The notes: generated by a model not told the origin, from the letters alone. Shown: positions 16,284 through 24,282, counted from the stretch's first letter. The stretch is DNA of 25,481 bases from WS-11 sp964405235 (GCA_964405235.1 CAYONG010000126.1:1-25481); one strand, 5' to 3'. Program-made: numbers and translations.

Positions 16284-18172
16284 GTGTACTGGCGCTGGTG
16301 AGCCTGCACCCAGTCCTGCACCGCGCGGGCGATGCCGGGGGCGTCGAGGCCGACCCGGGCGAGCAGCTCGTCGCGTTTGCCGTGGGTCACGAAGGTCTCG
16401 GGCAGGGCGAGGTGCAGGATCGGCGTGGTCGAGAGGCCGCGGCGGGCGAGACACTGGTGGACGGCGTCGCCGAAGCCGCCCATCGGCACGTTCTCCTCGA
16501 CCGTGACCAGCCGCCCGACCGAGCGGGCGAGGCCGAGGATGGCGTTCTCGTCCACCGGGGCGGCGAAACGGGCATCCACGATCGTGGCCGAGATGCCCTG
16601 GGCCGCCAGCACGTCGGCCGCCGCCAGCGCCGGGGCCACCATGGTGCCGAGCGCCAGGATCGCCACGTCGCCGCCGGCCCTGAGCTGCTCCGAGACGCCG
16701 AGCGGCAGGATGCGGAGCTCGCGCGCGGGAAGGCTCTCCTCGGGGATGTTGGCGCGTGGGTAGCGCACCGCGATCGGGCTGCCGCGATGGTGGACGGCGG
16801 TCCACAGCATGTCGCGCAGCTCCTCGCCATTGCGCGGCTGCATCACAACCACGCCCGGGATCATGCGCATGAAGGTCACATCGAACGCTCCGTGCTGCGG
16901 GCCGCCGTCCTCCCCCACCAGCCCGGCGCGGTCGATGCAGAACACGACGTGCAGGTCCTGCACCGCGACGTCGTGGATGATCTGGTCGATGCCGCGCTGG
17001 AGAAAGGTCGAGTAGATGGTGGTGAGCGGGATGAGACCGGCGGCCGCGAGCCCGGCAGAGAACGTGACGCCGTGTTCCTCGGCCATGCCGACATCGAAGA
17101 AGCGCTCGGGGAACCGCTTGGCGAACGGCTTCAAGCCTGTGTTGTCGGTCATCGCGGCGGTGACCGCCACGACGTTCGGCAGCTTTGCCGCGATCTCGAC
17201 CGCGGTCTCGCCGAACACCGCCGTGTAGGTCTTGCGGCTGCTCTTGGACGCGGCGCCGGTCTCGGGGTCGAACACGCCGATGCCATGGAACGTGCCGGCG
17301 TCGCTCTCGGCGGGCAGGTAGCCCTTGCCCTTCTTGGTGACGACGTGGAGCAGCACCGGGCCCGGCACCTCTTTCAGCTCGTTCAACGTGAGGATGAGCA
17401 GGTCCATGTCGTGGCCGTCGAGCGGGCCGTAGTACTTGAACCCCAACTCCTCGAACAGCACCCCCGGCACCACGAGATTTGAGAGCCCCTCCTTGATGCG
17501 GCGCGCCGCCTCCTGCGCCTTCTTCCCCAGCCGCGGGACCCGGCCAAGCAGCTCGTAGACGTCGCGCTCGATCTGGCGGTAGAAGCGGTGGGTGGTGAGG
17601 CGCGTGAGGTAGCGGGCGATGGCGCCGACGTTGGGCGAGATGCTCCACTCGTTGTCGTTGAGGATCACCAGCAGCCGCCGGCCGAGCTCCCCGGCGTTGT
17701 TGAGACCCTCGAAGGCCATGCCTCCGGTCAGGGCGCCGTCGCCGATCACCGCCACCACGTGGGAGTCATCGCCCTTGAGGTCGCGGGCGACCGCGAACCC
17801 GAGCGCGGCCGAGATCGAGGTGCTGCCGTGGCAGGTGCCGAAGGGATCGTGCTCGCTCTCGGCGCGGCAGGGGTAGCCGGCGATGCCGCCCAGGCTGCGC
17901 AGCGTGTCGAATCGCTCGTAACGCCCGGTCACCAGCTTGTGCGGATAGGACTGGTGCCCGACGTCCCAGATGATCTTGTCGCGGGGCGAATCGAACACCC
18001 GATGGAGCGCGAGCGTCAGCTCGACCACGCCCAGATTCGGCGCCAGGTGGCCGGCCCTGCGGGCGACGGTCTGGATGATGACGTGGCGGATCTCGGCCGC
18101 CAGCTGGTCGAGCTGGGACCGCGTCAGGGTCTTCAAGTCGGCTGGGGAATGGATGTTTTCGAGCAGGCTCAT
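16280..18172 (-). CDS. dxs: 1-deoxy-D-xylulose-5-phosphate synthase
   Basis: Dxs condenses pyruvate and glyceraldehyde-3-phosphate, the entry step of the MEP isoprenoid pathway. The 630-residue protein has the start LLENIHSPADLKTL and the WDVGHQSYPHKL segment. The thiamine-diphosphate motif runs from GDGALTGGMAFEGLNNAG (about 144-161) to LNDNEWSIS. The pyrimidine-domain Glu stands in DVGMAEEHGVTF, with DRAGLVGEDGGPQHG beyond it. One variation is FGTCHGSTSIS where FGTGHSSTSIS is usual; the His is kept. The ATG directly follows the TAG of the upstream membrane protein gene (TAGATG), and its stop overlaps nadK. Its product feeds the polyprenyl synthase encoded two genes upstream. Confidence 0.97.
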   Translation of the reverse strand: MSLLENIHSPADLKTLTRSQLDQLAAEIRHVIIQTVARRAGHLAPNLGVVELTLALHRVFDSPRDKIIWDVGHQSYPHKLVTGRYERFDTLRSLGGIAGYPCRAESEHDPFGTCHGSTSISAALGFAVARDLKGDDSHVVAVIGDGALTGGMAFEGLNNAGELGRRLLVILNDNEWSISPNVGAIARYLTRLTTHRFYRQIERDVYELLGRVPRLGKKAQEAARRIKEGLSNLVVPGVLFEELGFKYYGPLDGHDMDLLILTLNELKEVPGPVLLHVVTKKGKGYLPAESDAGTFHGIGVFDPETGAASKSSRKTYTAVFGETAVEIAAKLPNVVAVTAAMTDNTGLKPFAKRFPERFFDVGMAEEHGVTFSAGLAAAGLIPLTTIYSTFLQRGIDQIIHDVAVQDLHVVFCIDRAGLVGEDGGPQHGAFDVTFMRMIPGVVVMQPRNGEELRDMLWTAVHHRGSPIAVRYPRANIPEESLPARELRILPLGVSEQLRAGGDVAILALGTMVAPALAAADVLAAQGISATIVDARFAAPVDENAILGLARSVGRLVTVEENVPMGGFGDAVHQCLARRGLSTTPILHLALPETFVTHGKRDELLARVGLDAPGIARAVQDWVQAHQRQYT

Positions 18173-18598
18173 CTAGGTGATCCAGACCCAGAGCATGGCG
18201 CTCCCGACGCCGAGGAGGGCCCCGATCAAGACCTCGAACGGGGTGTGGCCGAGCAGCTCCATCAGCTTGTGGGCGCCCTCTTCGGGGTTCTTGAAGTGGT
18301 CGTCGATCAGGCGATTGAGCACCACGGCGTGCCGCCCCGCGGCGCGCCTGAGTCCGGCCGCATCATACATGACGATCAGGCTGAAGAATAGCGTCACCGC
18401 GAACAGGGAGGAGCCAAAACCATCGCGCAGCGCGACCATGGTGGTGAGGCTGGACACCGAGGCCGCGTGGGAACTGGGCATGCCGCCGGTCTCGACGAAC
18501 CGGCGCAGGTTCCAGTGCCGGGTGCGCGCGAAATCGCTGAAGCCCTTGTAGCCCTGGATCACGAAGCTGACCGCGAGTGCCAGCCAAAACGGTTCCGT
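18173..18598 (-). CDS. Divergent PAP2/YuiD (DUF212) membrane protein, possible ACG start
   Basis: About 141 residues match the DUF212/YuiD family, small membrane proteins distantly related to PAP2 phosphatases. Visible are VIQGYKGFSDFARTRHWNLR, the motif GGMPSSHAASVSSL, the membrane stretch FAVTLFFSLIVMYDAAGLRR, HAVVLNRLIDD, and LGHTPFEVLIGALLG. A role in lipid-phosphate metabolism is only a family-level guess, though its place between polyprenyl synthase and dxs fits lipid carriers. The start is odd. The family N-terminus would begin near 18598, where the only initiator-like codon is ACG, a few bases after AGGAGAGGGGGGAG. The nearest in-frame ATG is at 18706, deep inside the upstream gene, and would add 36 residues of shadow-like Ser/Arg/Gly sequence. 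The true 5' end is unsettled. Confidence 0.8.
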   Translation of the reverse strand, partial: TEPFWLALAVSFVIQGYKGFSDFARTRHWNLRRFVETGGMPSSHAASVSSLTTMVALRDGFGSSLFAVTLFFSLIVMYDAAGLRRAAGRHAVVLNRLIDDHFKNPEEGAHKLMELLGHTPFEVLIGALLGVGSAMLWVWIT

Positions 18599-18620
18599 GG
18601 TCGCTCCCCCCTCTCCTGTC

Positions 18621-19550
18621 CTACCGGTCGCGCTCGGCGACCGCGATGATGAGGTGTCCCAGGTTCCACGCGCGCGGCCCGAGCCGCTCGACCCCGCGCA
18701 GCGCACTCAAGAACAGCCGCGCCGCCTCGGCGCGGGCACGCTCGGGGCCCACCGCCCGCGGGTAGGTGGACTTGGCGCGTGCCTCATCGGTGCCCGCGCG
18801 CTTGCCGAGCCGGGCGAGCGAGGAGGCGCGGTTCAGCAGGTCATCGTGGATCTGGAAGGCGAGGCCCAACTCGAGCCCCATGCCGGCGAGGCTCCGCACC
18901 TGGCCGGGTGTTGCGCCGCCGGCAAGGCCGCCCATCACCAGCGCCGCGCTCACCAGGCCACCGGTCTTGCGCAGGTGCATCTCGCGCACGCCGCTTCCGT
19001 TCACGCGTTTGCCCTCGCCCTCGAGGTCGAGCACCTGCCCGCCGACGAGCACCCGGCTGCCGGCCGCCTCGCCCAGCACGCGGACCGCGCGCGCCACCTC
19101 CCGCGCTGGCACGCCGCGCGCGCAGAGCCGGGTCAGCTCCTCGAACGCCAGCGCCAGCAGGGCGTCGCCGGCCAGCAGACCCATCGCTTCGCCGAACTTG
19201 TTGTGGGTGGTGAGCCGGCCACGGCGGTAGTCGTCGTCGTCCATGGACGGCAGATCGTCGTGGACGAGCGAGAAGGCATGGACGCATTCGACCGCCGCTG
19301 CGGCGGGAAGCGCCCGCATCCAGGGACCGCCGACCGCCTCGCACGCGGTGAGCACGAGGAGCGGGCGCAGGCGCTTGCCCGGGGCGAGGGCGGCGTAGCG
19401 CATCGCCGCATGGAGCCGGGCGGGCGACTCATTCGCCGGGGGCAGGACGCGTGCGAAGTGGCGCTCGAAGCGCCTCAGGCGGGTGACGAGCGGCGCGCGC
19501 CCCTCACCCTCGAGCCAGGAGGCGGTCGCCGGCACGGTCGCGGAGGTCAA
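18621..19550 (-). CDS. Trans-polyprenyl diphosphate synthase (farnesyl/geranylgeranyl type)
   Basis: This enzyme chains isopentenyl diphosphate onto allylic diphosphates. The 309-residue protein has the GKRLRPLLVL motif and the first Asp-rich motif in HDDLPSMDDDDYRRG (about 98-107). The KTGGLVSAAL segment follows, then the second Asp-rich region FQIHDDLLN and KSTYPRAVG. In the second motif the last residue is Asn (about 240) where DDxxD is usual. Neighbours xseB and dxs fit the ispA position of the conserved cluster; product chain length cannot be told. The start is a TTG at 19550 overlapping the xseB stop as TTGA, with GAGGGCGAG a little upstream. A GTG five codons later is an alternative. 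Confidence 0.9.
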   Translation of the reverse strand: MTSATVPATASWLEGEGRAPLVTRLRRFERHFARVLPPANESPARLHAAMRYAALAPGKRLRPLLVLTACEAVGGPWMRALPAAAAVECVHAFSLVHDDLPSMDDDDYRRGRLTTHNKFGEAMGLLAGDALLALAFEELTRLCARGVPAREVARAVRVLGEAAGSRVLVGGQVLDLEGEGKRVNGSGVREMHLRKTGGLVSAALVMGGLAGGATPGQVRSLAGMGLELGLAFQIHDDLLNRASSLARLGKRAGTDEARAKSTYPRAVGPERARAEAARLFLSALRGVERLGPRAWNLGHLIIAVAERDR

Positions 19551-19915
19551 AACGGAAGCTCGCCCTCACCGCCTTCGGTCGCGCCGTCGCTCCCACCCGG
19601 GTCGCGATCGCCCGGGTCTTGCTCAAACGGGCGGGTCGTGGGGGTCTCCTCCCCCTCCTCCTCCACGAGCCGTTCGATCCGCTTCTCGGCCTGGTCGAGC
19701 GTCTGGGTCAGGCGGCGCGAAAGGCGCATGCCCTCTTCGTAGCGTGCGAGCGACTGCTCGAGCGAAAGGCTGCCGCCCTCCAACTCCTCGACGATGGTTT
19801 CGAGGCGCTCGAGCGCGTCCTCGAAGCTCGGCTCGTTCTCGGTGGTTGCCGCCGAGCCGGTCGTCGTCCCGGCCGACTTGCGGGCGGCGGCGGGCTGCTT
19901 CCTATTCGCTGGCAT
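19547..19915 (-). CDS. xseB: Exodeoxyribonuclease VII small subunit
   Basis: XseB is the small subunit that binds XseA in exonuclease VII, a single-strand DNA exonuclease. The 122-residue protein holds the compact XseB core at about 30-85 (SFEDALERLETIVEELEGGSLSLEQSL, then YEEGMRLSRRLTQTLDQAEKRIE). It is flanked by a basic N-terminus rich in Lys/Ala/Thr and an acidic Gly/Asp/Glu tail, so it is longer than the usual 70-80 residues. The ATG at 19915 lies inside the end of xseA (14-base overlap) and is preceded by GGGGAGG, which decides the start. Confidence 0.93.
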   Translation of the reverse strand: MPANRKQPAAARKSAGTTTGSAATTENEPSFEDALERLETIVEELEGGSLSLEQSLARYEEGMRLSRRLTQTLDQAEKRIERLVEEEGEETPTTRPFEQDPGDRDPGGSDGATEGGEGELPF

Positions 19916-21272
19916 CGTCCTCCCCGTAACGAACGGTCTCGACCCTGGCATCCGCCTCGCCGCGCGCGAACTCGACCGTGATGGGGTCTCCGACGGTCAG
20001 CTCGGATGCGACGCGCAGCAGAGTACCGTCGGGCCGACGCACAAGGCAATATCCCCGTTCCATCACCAGGCGCGGCGACAGGGCGCGCAGGCGGTCCTGG
20101 TAGCCCGCGAGCCGGATGCGTCCCGTGTGCACCAGGCCGACCGCAGCGGTGGTGAGTCGCTCCGCCTGGGTCGTGACCTCGATGCGCCGCTCGACGAGCA
20201 CGCGCGGCCATTCGCGCAGTCCATAGCGGCTCTGGACCGACACCAGTCGCCCGCGCGCTGCCGCCAGCCCGTCGCGCAGACGGATTCGCAGCCGCTCGAG
20301 CAGGTCGTCCACCCGCTGCTGCCAGTAGCCGAGCGCGTCCCGCTGGCGCCGGAAGCCGTACTTCTCGATCAGCTCCCGCAGTCGGCGCCGCCGGTCCGCA
20401 AGCCCCTGCCTGAGCGCCCGCCCCCCGCGGGCATCGAGCGCTTCGATCCGGTGACGGACCTCGACATGATCGCGCACCGCGATCTCGGCCGCGTTCGACG
20501 GCGTGGCCGCGCGGACATCGGCCGCCAGATCGGCGAGCGTCCAGTCCACCTCGTGCCCCACCGCCGAGATGACCGGAAGGCAGGAGGCCGCGATCGCCCG
20601 CACCACCGCCTCCTCGTTGAATGCCCAGAGGTCTTCGAGCGATCCTCCGCCCCGGCCGACGATGAGGAGGTCCACCTTCATGTAACGATTGAAGCGCTCG
20701 ATGGCCGCCGTGATCTCGGCCGCCGCCCCCTCCCCCTGCACCCGCACCGGGGCCAGGACGATGCCGATCCCGGGCCAGCGGGTGCGCAGGACCTTGACCA
20801 GGTCGCGCACCGCCGCCCCGACCGGCGAGGTGACGAGCCCGATGCGGGCGGGATACCTCGGCAGCGGGCGCTTGCGCGCGGTCTCGAACAACCCCTCGGC
20901 CTGGAGCCGGCGCTTGAGCTCCTCGAGCGCCAGCAGCAACGCCCCGAGCCCGCCGGGGCGCAGCTCCTCGACCACCAGCTGATAGCGCCCGCGCGGCTCG
21001 TACACCGAGATGGCGCCGAACGCCTCGACCTCGGTGCCGTCTCGGGGCTCGAACGAGAGCCGGGCGGCGGTTCCCTTCCACATGACGCAGTCGATCAGGG
21101 CGGAGGTCCCCTCCTTCATCGAGAAGTAGAGGTGGCCGCGATCGGAGCGCTTGAAGCCGGAGAGCTCGCCCTTGACCCAGATGGCCGGGAAGGCCTGGCC
21201 GAGCGTGTCCTTGATCAGGCGCGTGAGCGCCGAGACGCTGAGAATGCTGTCCGGTGCCGGGGAGATCGCCAT
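19902..21272 (-). CDS. xseA: Exodeoxyribonuclease VII large subunit
   Basis: XseA is the catalytic subunit of exonuclease VII. The 456-residue protein has an N-terminal OB fold (about 10-105: FPAIWVKGELSGFKRSDRGH, then SALIDCVMWKG). The catalytic domain contains ARIGLVTSPVGAAVRDL, DLLIVGRGGGSLEDLWAFNEE, and ISAVGHEVDWTLADLAAD. Arg-rich coiled coil runs from about 270 to 390, and the C-terminal SPRLVMERGYCLVRRPDG closes the family pattern. The ATG at 21272 has AGAAGG directly adjoining it, which is closer than optimal. It is the first gene of the long minus-strand run after the plus-strand secreted protein, so a promoter should lie in the 339-base divergent gap. Confidence 0.96.
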   Translation of the reverse strand: MAISPAPDSILSVSALTRLIKDTLGQAFPAIWVKGELSGFKRSDRGHLYFSMKEGTSALIDCVMWKGTAARLSFEPRDGTEVEAFGAISVYEPRGRYQLVVEELRPGGLGALLLALEELKRRLQAEGLFETARKRPLPRYPARIGLVTSPVGAAVRDLVKVLRTRWPGIGIVLAPVRVQGEGAAAEITAAIERFNRYMKVDLLIVGRGGGSLEDLWAFNEEAVVRAIAASCLPVISAVGHEVDWTLADLAADVRAATPSNAAEIAVRDHVEVRHRIEALDARGGRALRQGLADRRRRLRELIEKYGFRRQRDALGYWQQRVDDLLERLRIRLRDGLAAARGRLVSVQSRYGLREWPRVLVERRIEVTTQAERLTTAAVGLVHTGRIRLAGYQDRLRALSPRLVMERGYCLVRRPDGTLLRVASELTVGDPITVEFARGEADARVETVRYGEDDASE

Positions 21273-21611
21273 CCTTCTTTACCTGGCCACCGGGATAGGC
21301 GCGGGGAATTTGGGCTTCAGGGCCATGACTGTCTCCGTGCTCGAAAAGGAGCTACACGTCCTCAAGCCCGGCATTATCCACACGCCTCAGCAGGTCGCGA
21401 GTGGAAACTCATCCTTCCGACTGAACGCGTGCCGACCATCGAGGTGGAAGTCCCGGGGCGGGACGCGGCCTGGAGGCAGCCGGGACGGGCGCCACAAGGC
21501 CAAAAAGTCTCTTGTAGCGCGGCCTTCCAGCCGGACCTAGACTGCCCCCAGCTGGCATGGATGGACCTATCCAGAATGGAATGGGAGCCGCGTTTCCTTC
21601 GTGGAGGGGTT
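21273..21611. other. Divergent intergenic region between xseA and the secreted protein gene
   Basis: These 339 bases separate oppositely directed genes and are expected to hold both promoters. On the minus strand a GATAAT (21373-21378) could be a -10 element about 100 bases before xseA, but I find no convincing -35. A 15-codon frame (21279-21326) lies just before xseA. On the plus strand TTGTAG (21512) and TAGACT (21538) are spaced 20 bases apart, which is too far to call a promoter. No tRNA, repeat or strong hairpin was seen. Confidence 0.5.
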
Positions 21612-23651
21612 ATGACCCTGTCGCTTCGCCGTATGCTCCTCATGGGCACTCTCTGTGCCGCCTGGCCGAGCGCCTCGGCCGCGCGCGTCGCCGATCCCTC
21701 CGCCCTCTTTTCGACTGGATGGGAGAGCGGAGTCGGCACCTGCCCCGATTGTTGGTGCGCCGATAACGGAGTATGGGCGGTGGCCTCCGTGAACGGCACG
21801 CCGCAAGGCACGATGGCCGCCGGGACCGTGCCCGGAGGAAGCTACCCGACCTCTGCGGATTCGCGCTTCGTCGGTCCGGCGGTGGTCCTGCCCGCCACAC
21901 CCGCCGACGGCAAGCTGTGGCTCAGCTTCCACCACTGGTTCAACCTGTGGAGCGGCGATTCGTGCTTCGTGGAAATCGGAACCGGCGGAACGATCTGCGG
22001 AACTGGCACGACCTGGGAGCGCGTGGGTCGTCCGTTCGTCTTCTTCTCCGGTGATTGGACGCGCTACCTGGTGGACCTCTCCCAGTACGCCGGCCAATCG
22101 GTCCGTGTCGCGTTCCACATCAAGGACAACGGGGATAGCTACGAGGCCGCCGGCTGGTTCATCGACAGTCTCGACGTGCTGCAGGGGGCCTACCCGGGGT
22201 GGAGTCCGGAAGGGTTTGAGAACGGGCATCGCGGCTGGTATGCCGACCACGGCGTATGGCGAATCGCCCCGAACACCGGCGCCCCGGAAGGAGCGCAGAT
22301 CGCGGTTTCAGGCGATAACTACCCAAACATCGCGGACTCCCGTCTCATCAGTTCTGCCGTGACCCTGCCGACTCCGTCCGATGGCGTCGTATCCCTCAGT
22401 TTCTTTCACTGGTTCAACCTTTGGGCGGGCGACTCGTGCTTCGTGGAAATCTCGCCCAACGATGGTCCGTGGGAGCGCGTGGGTCGACCGTTCGTCTTCT
22501 ACTCCGGTGATTGGACGCGCTACCTGGTGGACCTCTCCCAGTACGCCGGCCAATCGGTCCGTGTCGCGTTCCACATCAAGGACAACGGGGATGGCTACCA
22601 GGCTGCCGGCTGGTTCATCGACAGCCTCGAGGTCGTTGAGGGAGGCTATCCGGCCTGGAGTCCGGAAGGGTTCGAGTCGGGGTATCGCGGCTGGTATGCC
22701 GATCAGGGCGTGTGGCGGATCGCTCCGGATACCGGCGCCCCGGAAGGAACGCAGGTCGCGGTTTCTGGCGGTAATTACCCAACCTCCGCGGATTCCAGAC
22801 TGGTGAGCGTCTCCGCCAGGCTCGACGTGCCCCCACTCGGACCGCCCCCGGTGCTCGCGTTCAAACACTGGTTCAGTTTCTGGCTAGGGGATTCCGGTTG
22901 GGTCGAGGTCTCGGCCGCGGGGGGTGCGTGGGAACGGGTCTCGATAAAGTTCGCCGGCTCCAGCGGAGGCTGGACGCAACACTTCATCGATCTCACCGCG
23001 TATCTCACCAGGGGGATCCGTATTGCCTTCCACATCGAGGACAACGGCGACGGCTATCAGAGCACCGGGTGGTTGATCGATGACGTGTCCCTCCAGCTGC
23101 TCACGCCCGTCCAGCTCTCTCTCGCTGATGTCAGCGCGACCGCCGAGCGGGTTCGTCTCCACTGGTTTGTCGCCGACGAAACGCTACCCAGGGCCGAGGT
23201 GCAGCGCCGAACGACGGAATCCGCGTGGGTGACCCTTGGGGAGGTGTTCCCCGACGGTGAAGGCCACATGATCTACACCGACACGGCCGTCGAGCCCGGA
23301 ATGCGTTACGGGTACCGCCTCCGCTTGGGCGCGGGCCCATCCGAGGAGTTTGGCGGTGAGGTGTGGGTGGATGTCCCCGCGCTGGCGACATTCGCGCTGG
23401 AGGGCCTGCGACCGAATCCGGCGTTCCACGAGATCACGGTCGCCTTCACGGTCGCGAGTGCGGAACCGGTGGAACTGGCGCTATACGATGTTTCGGGGCG
23501 AAGCGTCCTGGCCCGTGCCCATGAGATCACCCAGCCGGGGTGGCACAGCGTTACCCTCGGGAATGCCCGAGACATCCCGGCGGGACTCTACTTCTTGCGA
23601 TTGACCCAGGGAGCACGCTCGCTGACGAAACGGGCATGCCTCGTCCAATGA
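21612..23651 (+). CDS. Secreted protein with three MAM/jelly-roll-like repeats and FlgD-Ig-like C-terminal sorting domain
   Basis: This 679-residue protein is the only plus-strand gene. A signal peptide is clear: basic MTLSLRR, hydrophobic MLLMGTLCAAW, and cleavage probably after ASA at residue 23. Three homologous units of about 150-165 residues follow (about 36-200, 201-352, 353-500). Each has GVW near its start, SADSR or IADSR, HWF, GDS plus a VE strand, WERV, the DLSQYAGQSVRVAFHI-type strand, DNGD and GWFIDS. The pattern suggests MAM-like or carbohydrate-binding beta-sandwiches. A fibronectin-III-like segment spans about 501-590. The C-terminus (about 596-679) is a PNP-starting FlgD-Ig/type IX-like sorting domain. 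Cysteines CPDCWC occur only in unit 1. No protease or glycosidase active site is visible, so adhesion or binding is an inference. GGAGGGGTT supports the ATG at 21612; the open frame continues upstream as a shadow of xseA. Confidence 0.88.
   Translation: MTLSLRRMLLMGTLCAAWPSASAARVADPSALFSTGWESGVGTCPDCWCADNGVWAVASVNGTPQGTMAAGTVPGGSYPTSADSRFVGPAVVLPATPADGKLWLSFHHWFNLWSGDSCFVEIGTGGTICGTGTTWERVGRPFVFFSGDWTRYLVDLSQYAGQSVRVAFHIKDNGDSYEAAGWFIDSLDVLQGAYPGWSPEGFENGHRGWYADHGVWRIAPNTGAPEGAQIAVSGDNYPNIADSRLISSAVTLPTPSDGVVSLSFFHWFNLWAGDSCFVEISPNDGPWERVGRPFVFYSGDWTRYLVDLSQYAGQSVRVAFHIKDNGDGYQAAGWFIDSLEVVEGGYPAWSPEGFESGYRGWYADQGVWRIAPDTGAPEGTQVAVSGGNYPTSADSRLVSVSARLDVPPLGPPPVLAFKHWFSFWLGDSGWVEVSAAGGAWERVSIKFAGSSGGWTQHFIDLTAYLTRGIRIAFHIEDNGDGYQSTGWLIDDVSLQLLTPVQLSLADVSATAERVRLHWFVADETLPRAEVQRRTTESAWVTLGEVFPDGEGHMIYTDTAVEPGMRYGYRLRLGAGPSEEFGGEVWVDVPALATFALEGLRPNPAFHEITVAFTVASAEPVELALYDVSGRSVLARAHEITQPGWHSVTLGNARDIPAGLYFLRLTQGARSLTKRACLVQ
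21720..22211 (+). repeat. Intragenic repeat unit 1 of the secreted protein
   Basis: First of three homologous coding units. It is longer than the others by about 13 codons because of a Cys-containing insertion near the start and a Gly/Thr-rich loop before WERV. Confidence 0.75.
22212..22667 (+). repeat. Intragenic repeat unit 2 of the secreted protein
   Basis: Second unit, 456 bases. Its bases 22470-22592 match 22014-22136 of unit 1 over 123 bases with only two mismatches, while flanking stretches of the same units are clearly more diverged. Confidence 0.8.
22668..23111 (+). repeat. Intragenic repeat unit 3 of the secreted protein
   Basis: Third unit, about 444 bases. Its first 130 bases resemble unit 2 closely (GWYAD, GVWRIAP, TGAPEG shared), whereas its second half is the most diverged of the three (IKFAGSSGGWTQHFIDL). 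Confidence 0.75.
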
Positions 23652-23660
23652 CGATGACCG

Positions 23661-23685
23661 GTGGTCTGCCCGACCGCAGGACCAC
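23661..23685. terminator. Possible weak bidirectional hairpin between convergent genes
   Basis: GTGGTC-TGC and GCAG-GACCAC can pair around a CCGACC loop with one bulge, in the 52-base gap between the converging secreted-protein and DinB-like genes. No T-run follows on either strand, so termination is only suggested by position. Confidence 0.25.
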
Positions 23686-23703
23686 GAGGGCTTGGAAAGG
23701 CTC

Positions 23704-24282
23704 CTAGCCTCGAGCGGTCGAACGCGTCCGGTACTGGTGGCGCAACAGGTTGATCTGCCCGTAGTGGGCGGCCTCGTGCTCAAGGACGTGGTAGAGCGCC
23801 CAGCCGATCGTGGCTTCGAAGTCGGTGCCCGGCTCCCACGTGGCGGGGGTGCGAAAGCGGCGGTCGAGGTCGGCGTCGGTGAGCGCGGCGATCGCGGTGC
23901 GCGTGTGCTCGCGCGAGCGTGCGAGGAGATCGTCGAAGTACGGCAGGTCTCGTCCGCCGAGGGACGAAGGCGCAAGGCCGTCCTCCGGCAGCGGGATGCC
24001 GATCTCGCGCTTGCCAAGCCCAAGGACCTCGATCGAGTCGCGGTCGAGGCGATGGACTGCAGCCCGCATCCAGCCCACCTCGACCGCAGCGATGTGGGCG
24101 AGCAGCATGCCGATGGTGTTCATCCCGGGCGCCCGCTGCCACGCCAGCTCTTCGGGCGTTGCCTCGCGCGTGTCCTTGATCAGGCGGCGCGATTGATCAT
24201 CGAGCTGCCAGAGGAAGAGCCCGACGATGGGTGAGGCTGTGCCGGGCACGGGCGACATGATGCGCTGGATCAAGGTGGGCAT
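23704..24282 (-). CDS. DinB-family (DUF664-like) four-helix protein
   Basis: The protein of about 192 residues is a DinB/YfiT-type four-helix bundle, a family that includes metal-dependent thiol transferases and many proteins of unknown role. The three metal-binding histidines are recognisable: one in NTIGMLLAHIAAVEVGW and two in YHVLEHEAAHYGQINLL. The N-terminal helix contains LWQLDDQSRRLIKDT. Substrate is unknown; thiol cofactors such as bacillithiol or mycothiol are used by some relatives. I take the ATG at 24282. A TTG five codons earlier (24297) has no ribosome binding site. It begins 43 bases after the folD stop and may be cotranscribed with it. Confidence 0.88.
   Translation of the reverse strand: MPTLIQRIMSPVPGTASPIVGLFLWQLDDQSRRLIKDTREATPEELAWQRAPGMNTIGMLLAHIAAVEVGWMRAAVHRLDRDSIEVLGLGKREIGIPLPEDGLAPSSLGGRDLPYFDDLLARSREHTRTAIAALTDADLDRRFRTPATWEPGTDFEATIGWALYHVLEHEAAHYGQINLLRHQYRTRSTARG

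Noticed and set aside
19794..21611. 5' extension of the secreted-protein frame (to 1285 codons in all)
   Set aside because: The upstream part is antisense to xseA, and the signal peptide with a good ribosome binding site places the true start at 21612.
21720..23111. The repeats as a CRISPR-like or mobile repeat array
   Set aside because: They are in-frame coding duplications of about 456 bases within one protein, with no short repeat-spacer structure and no transposase.
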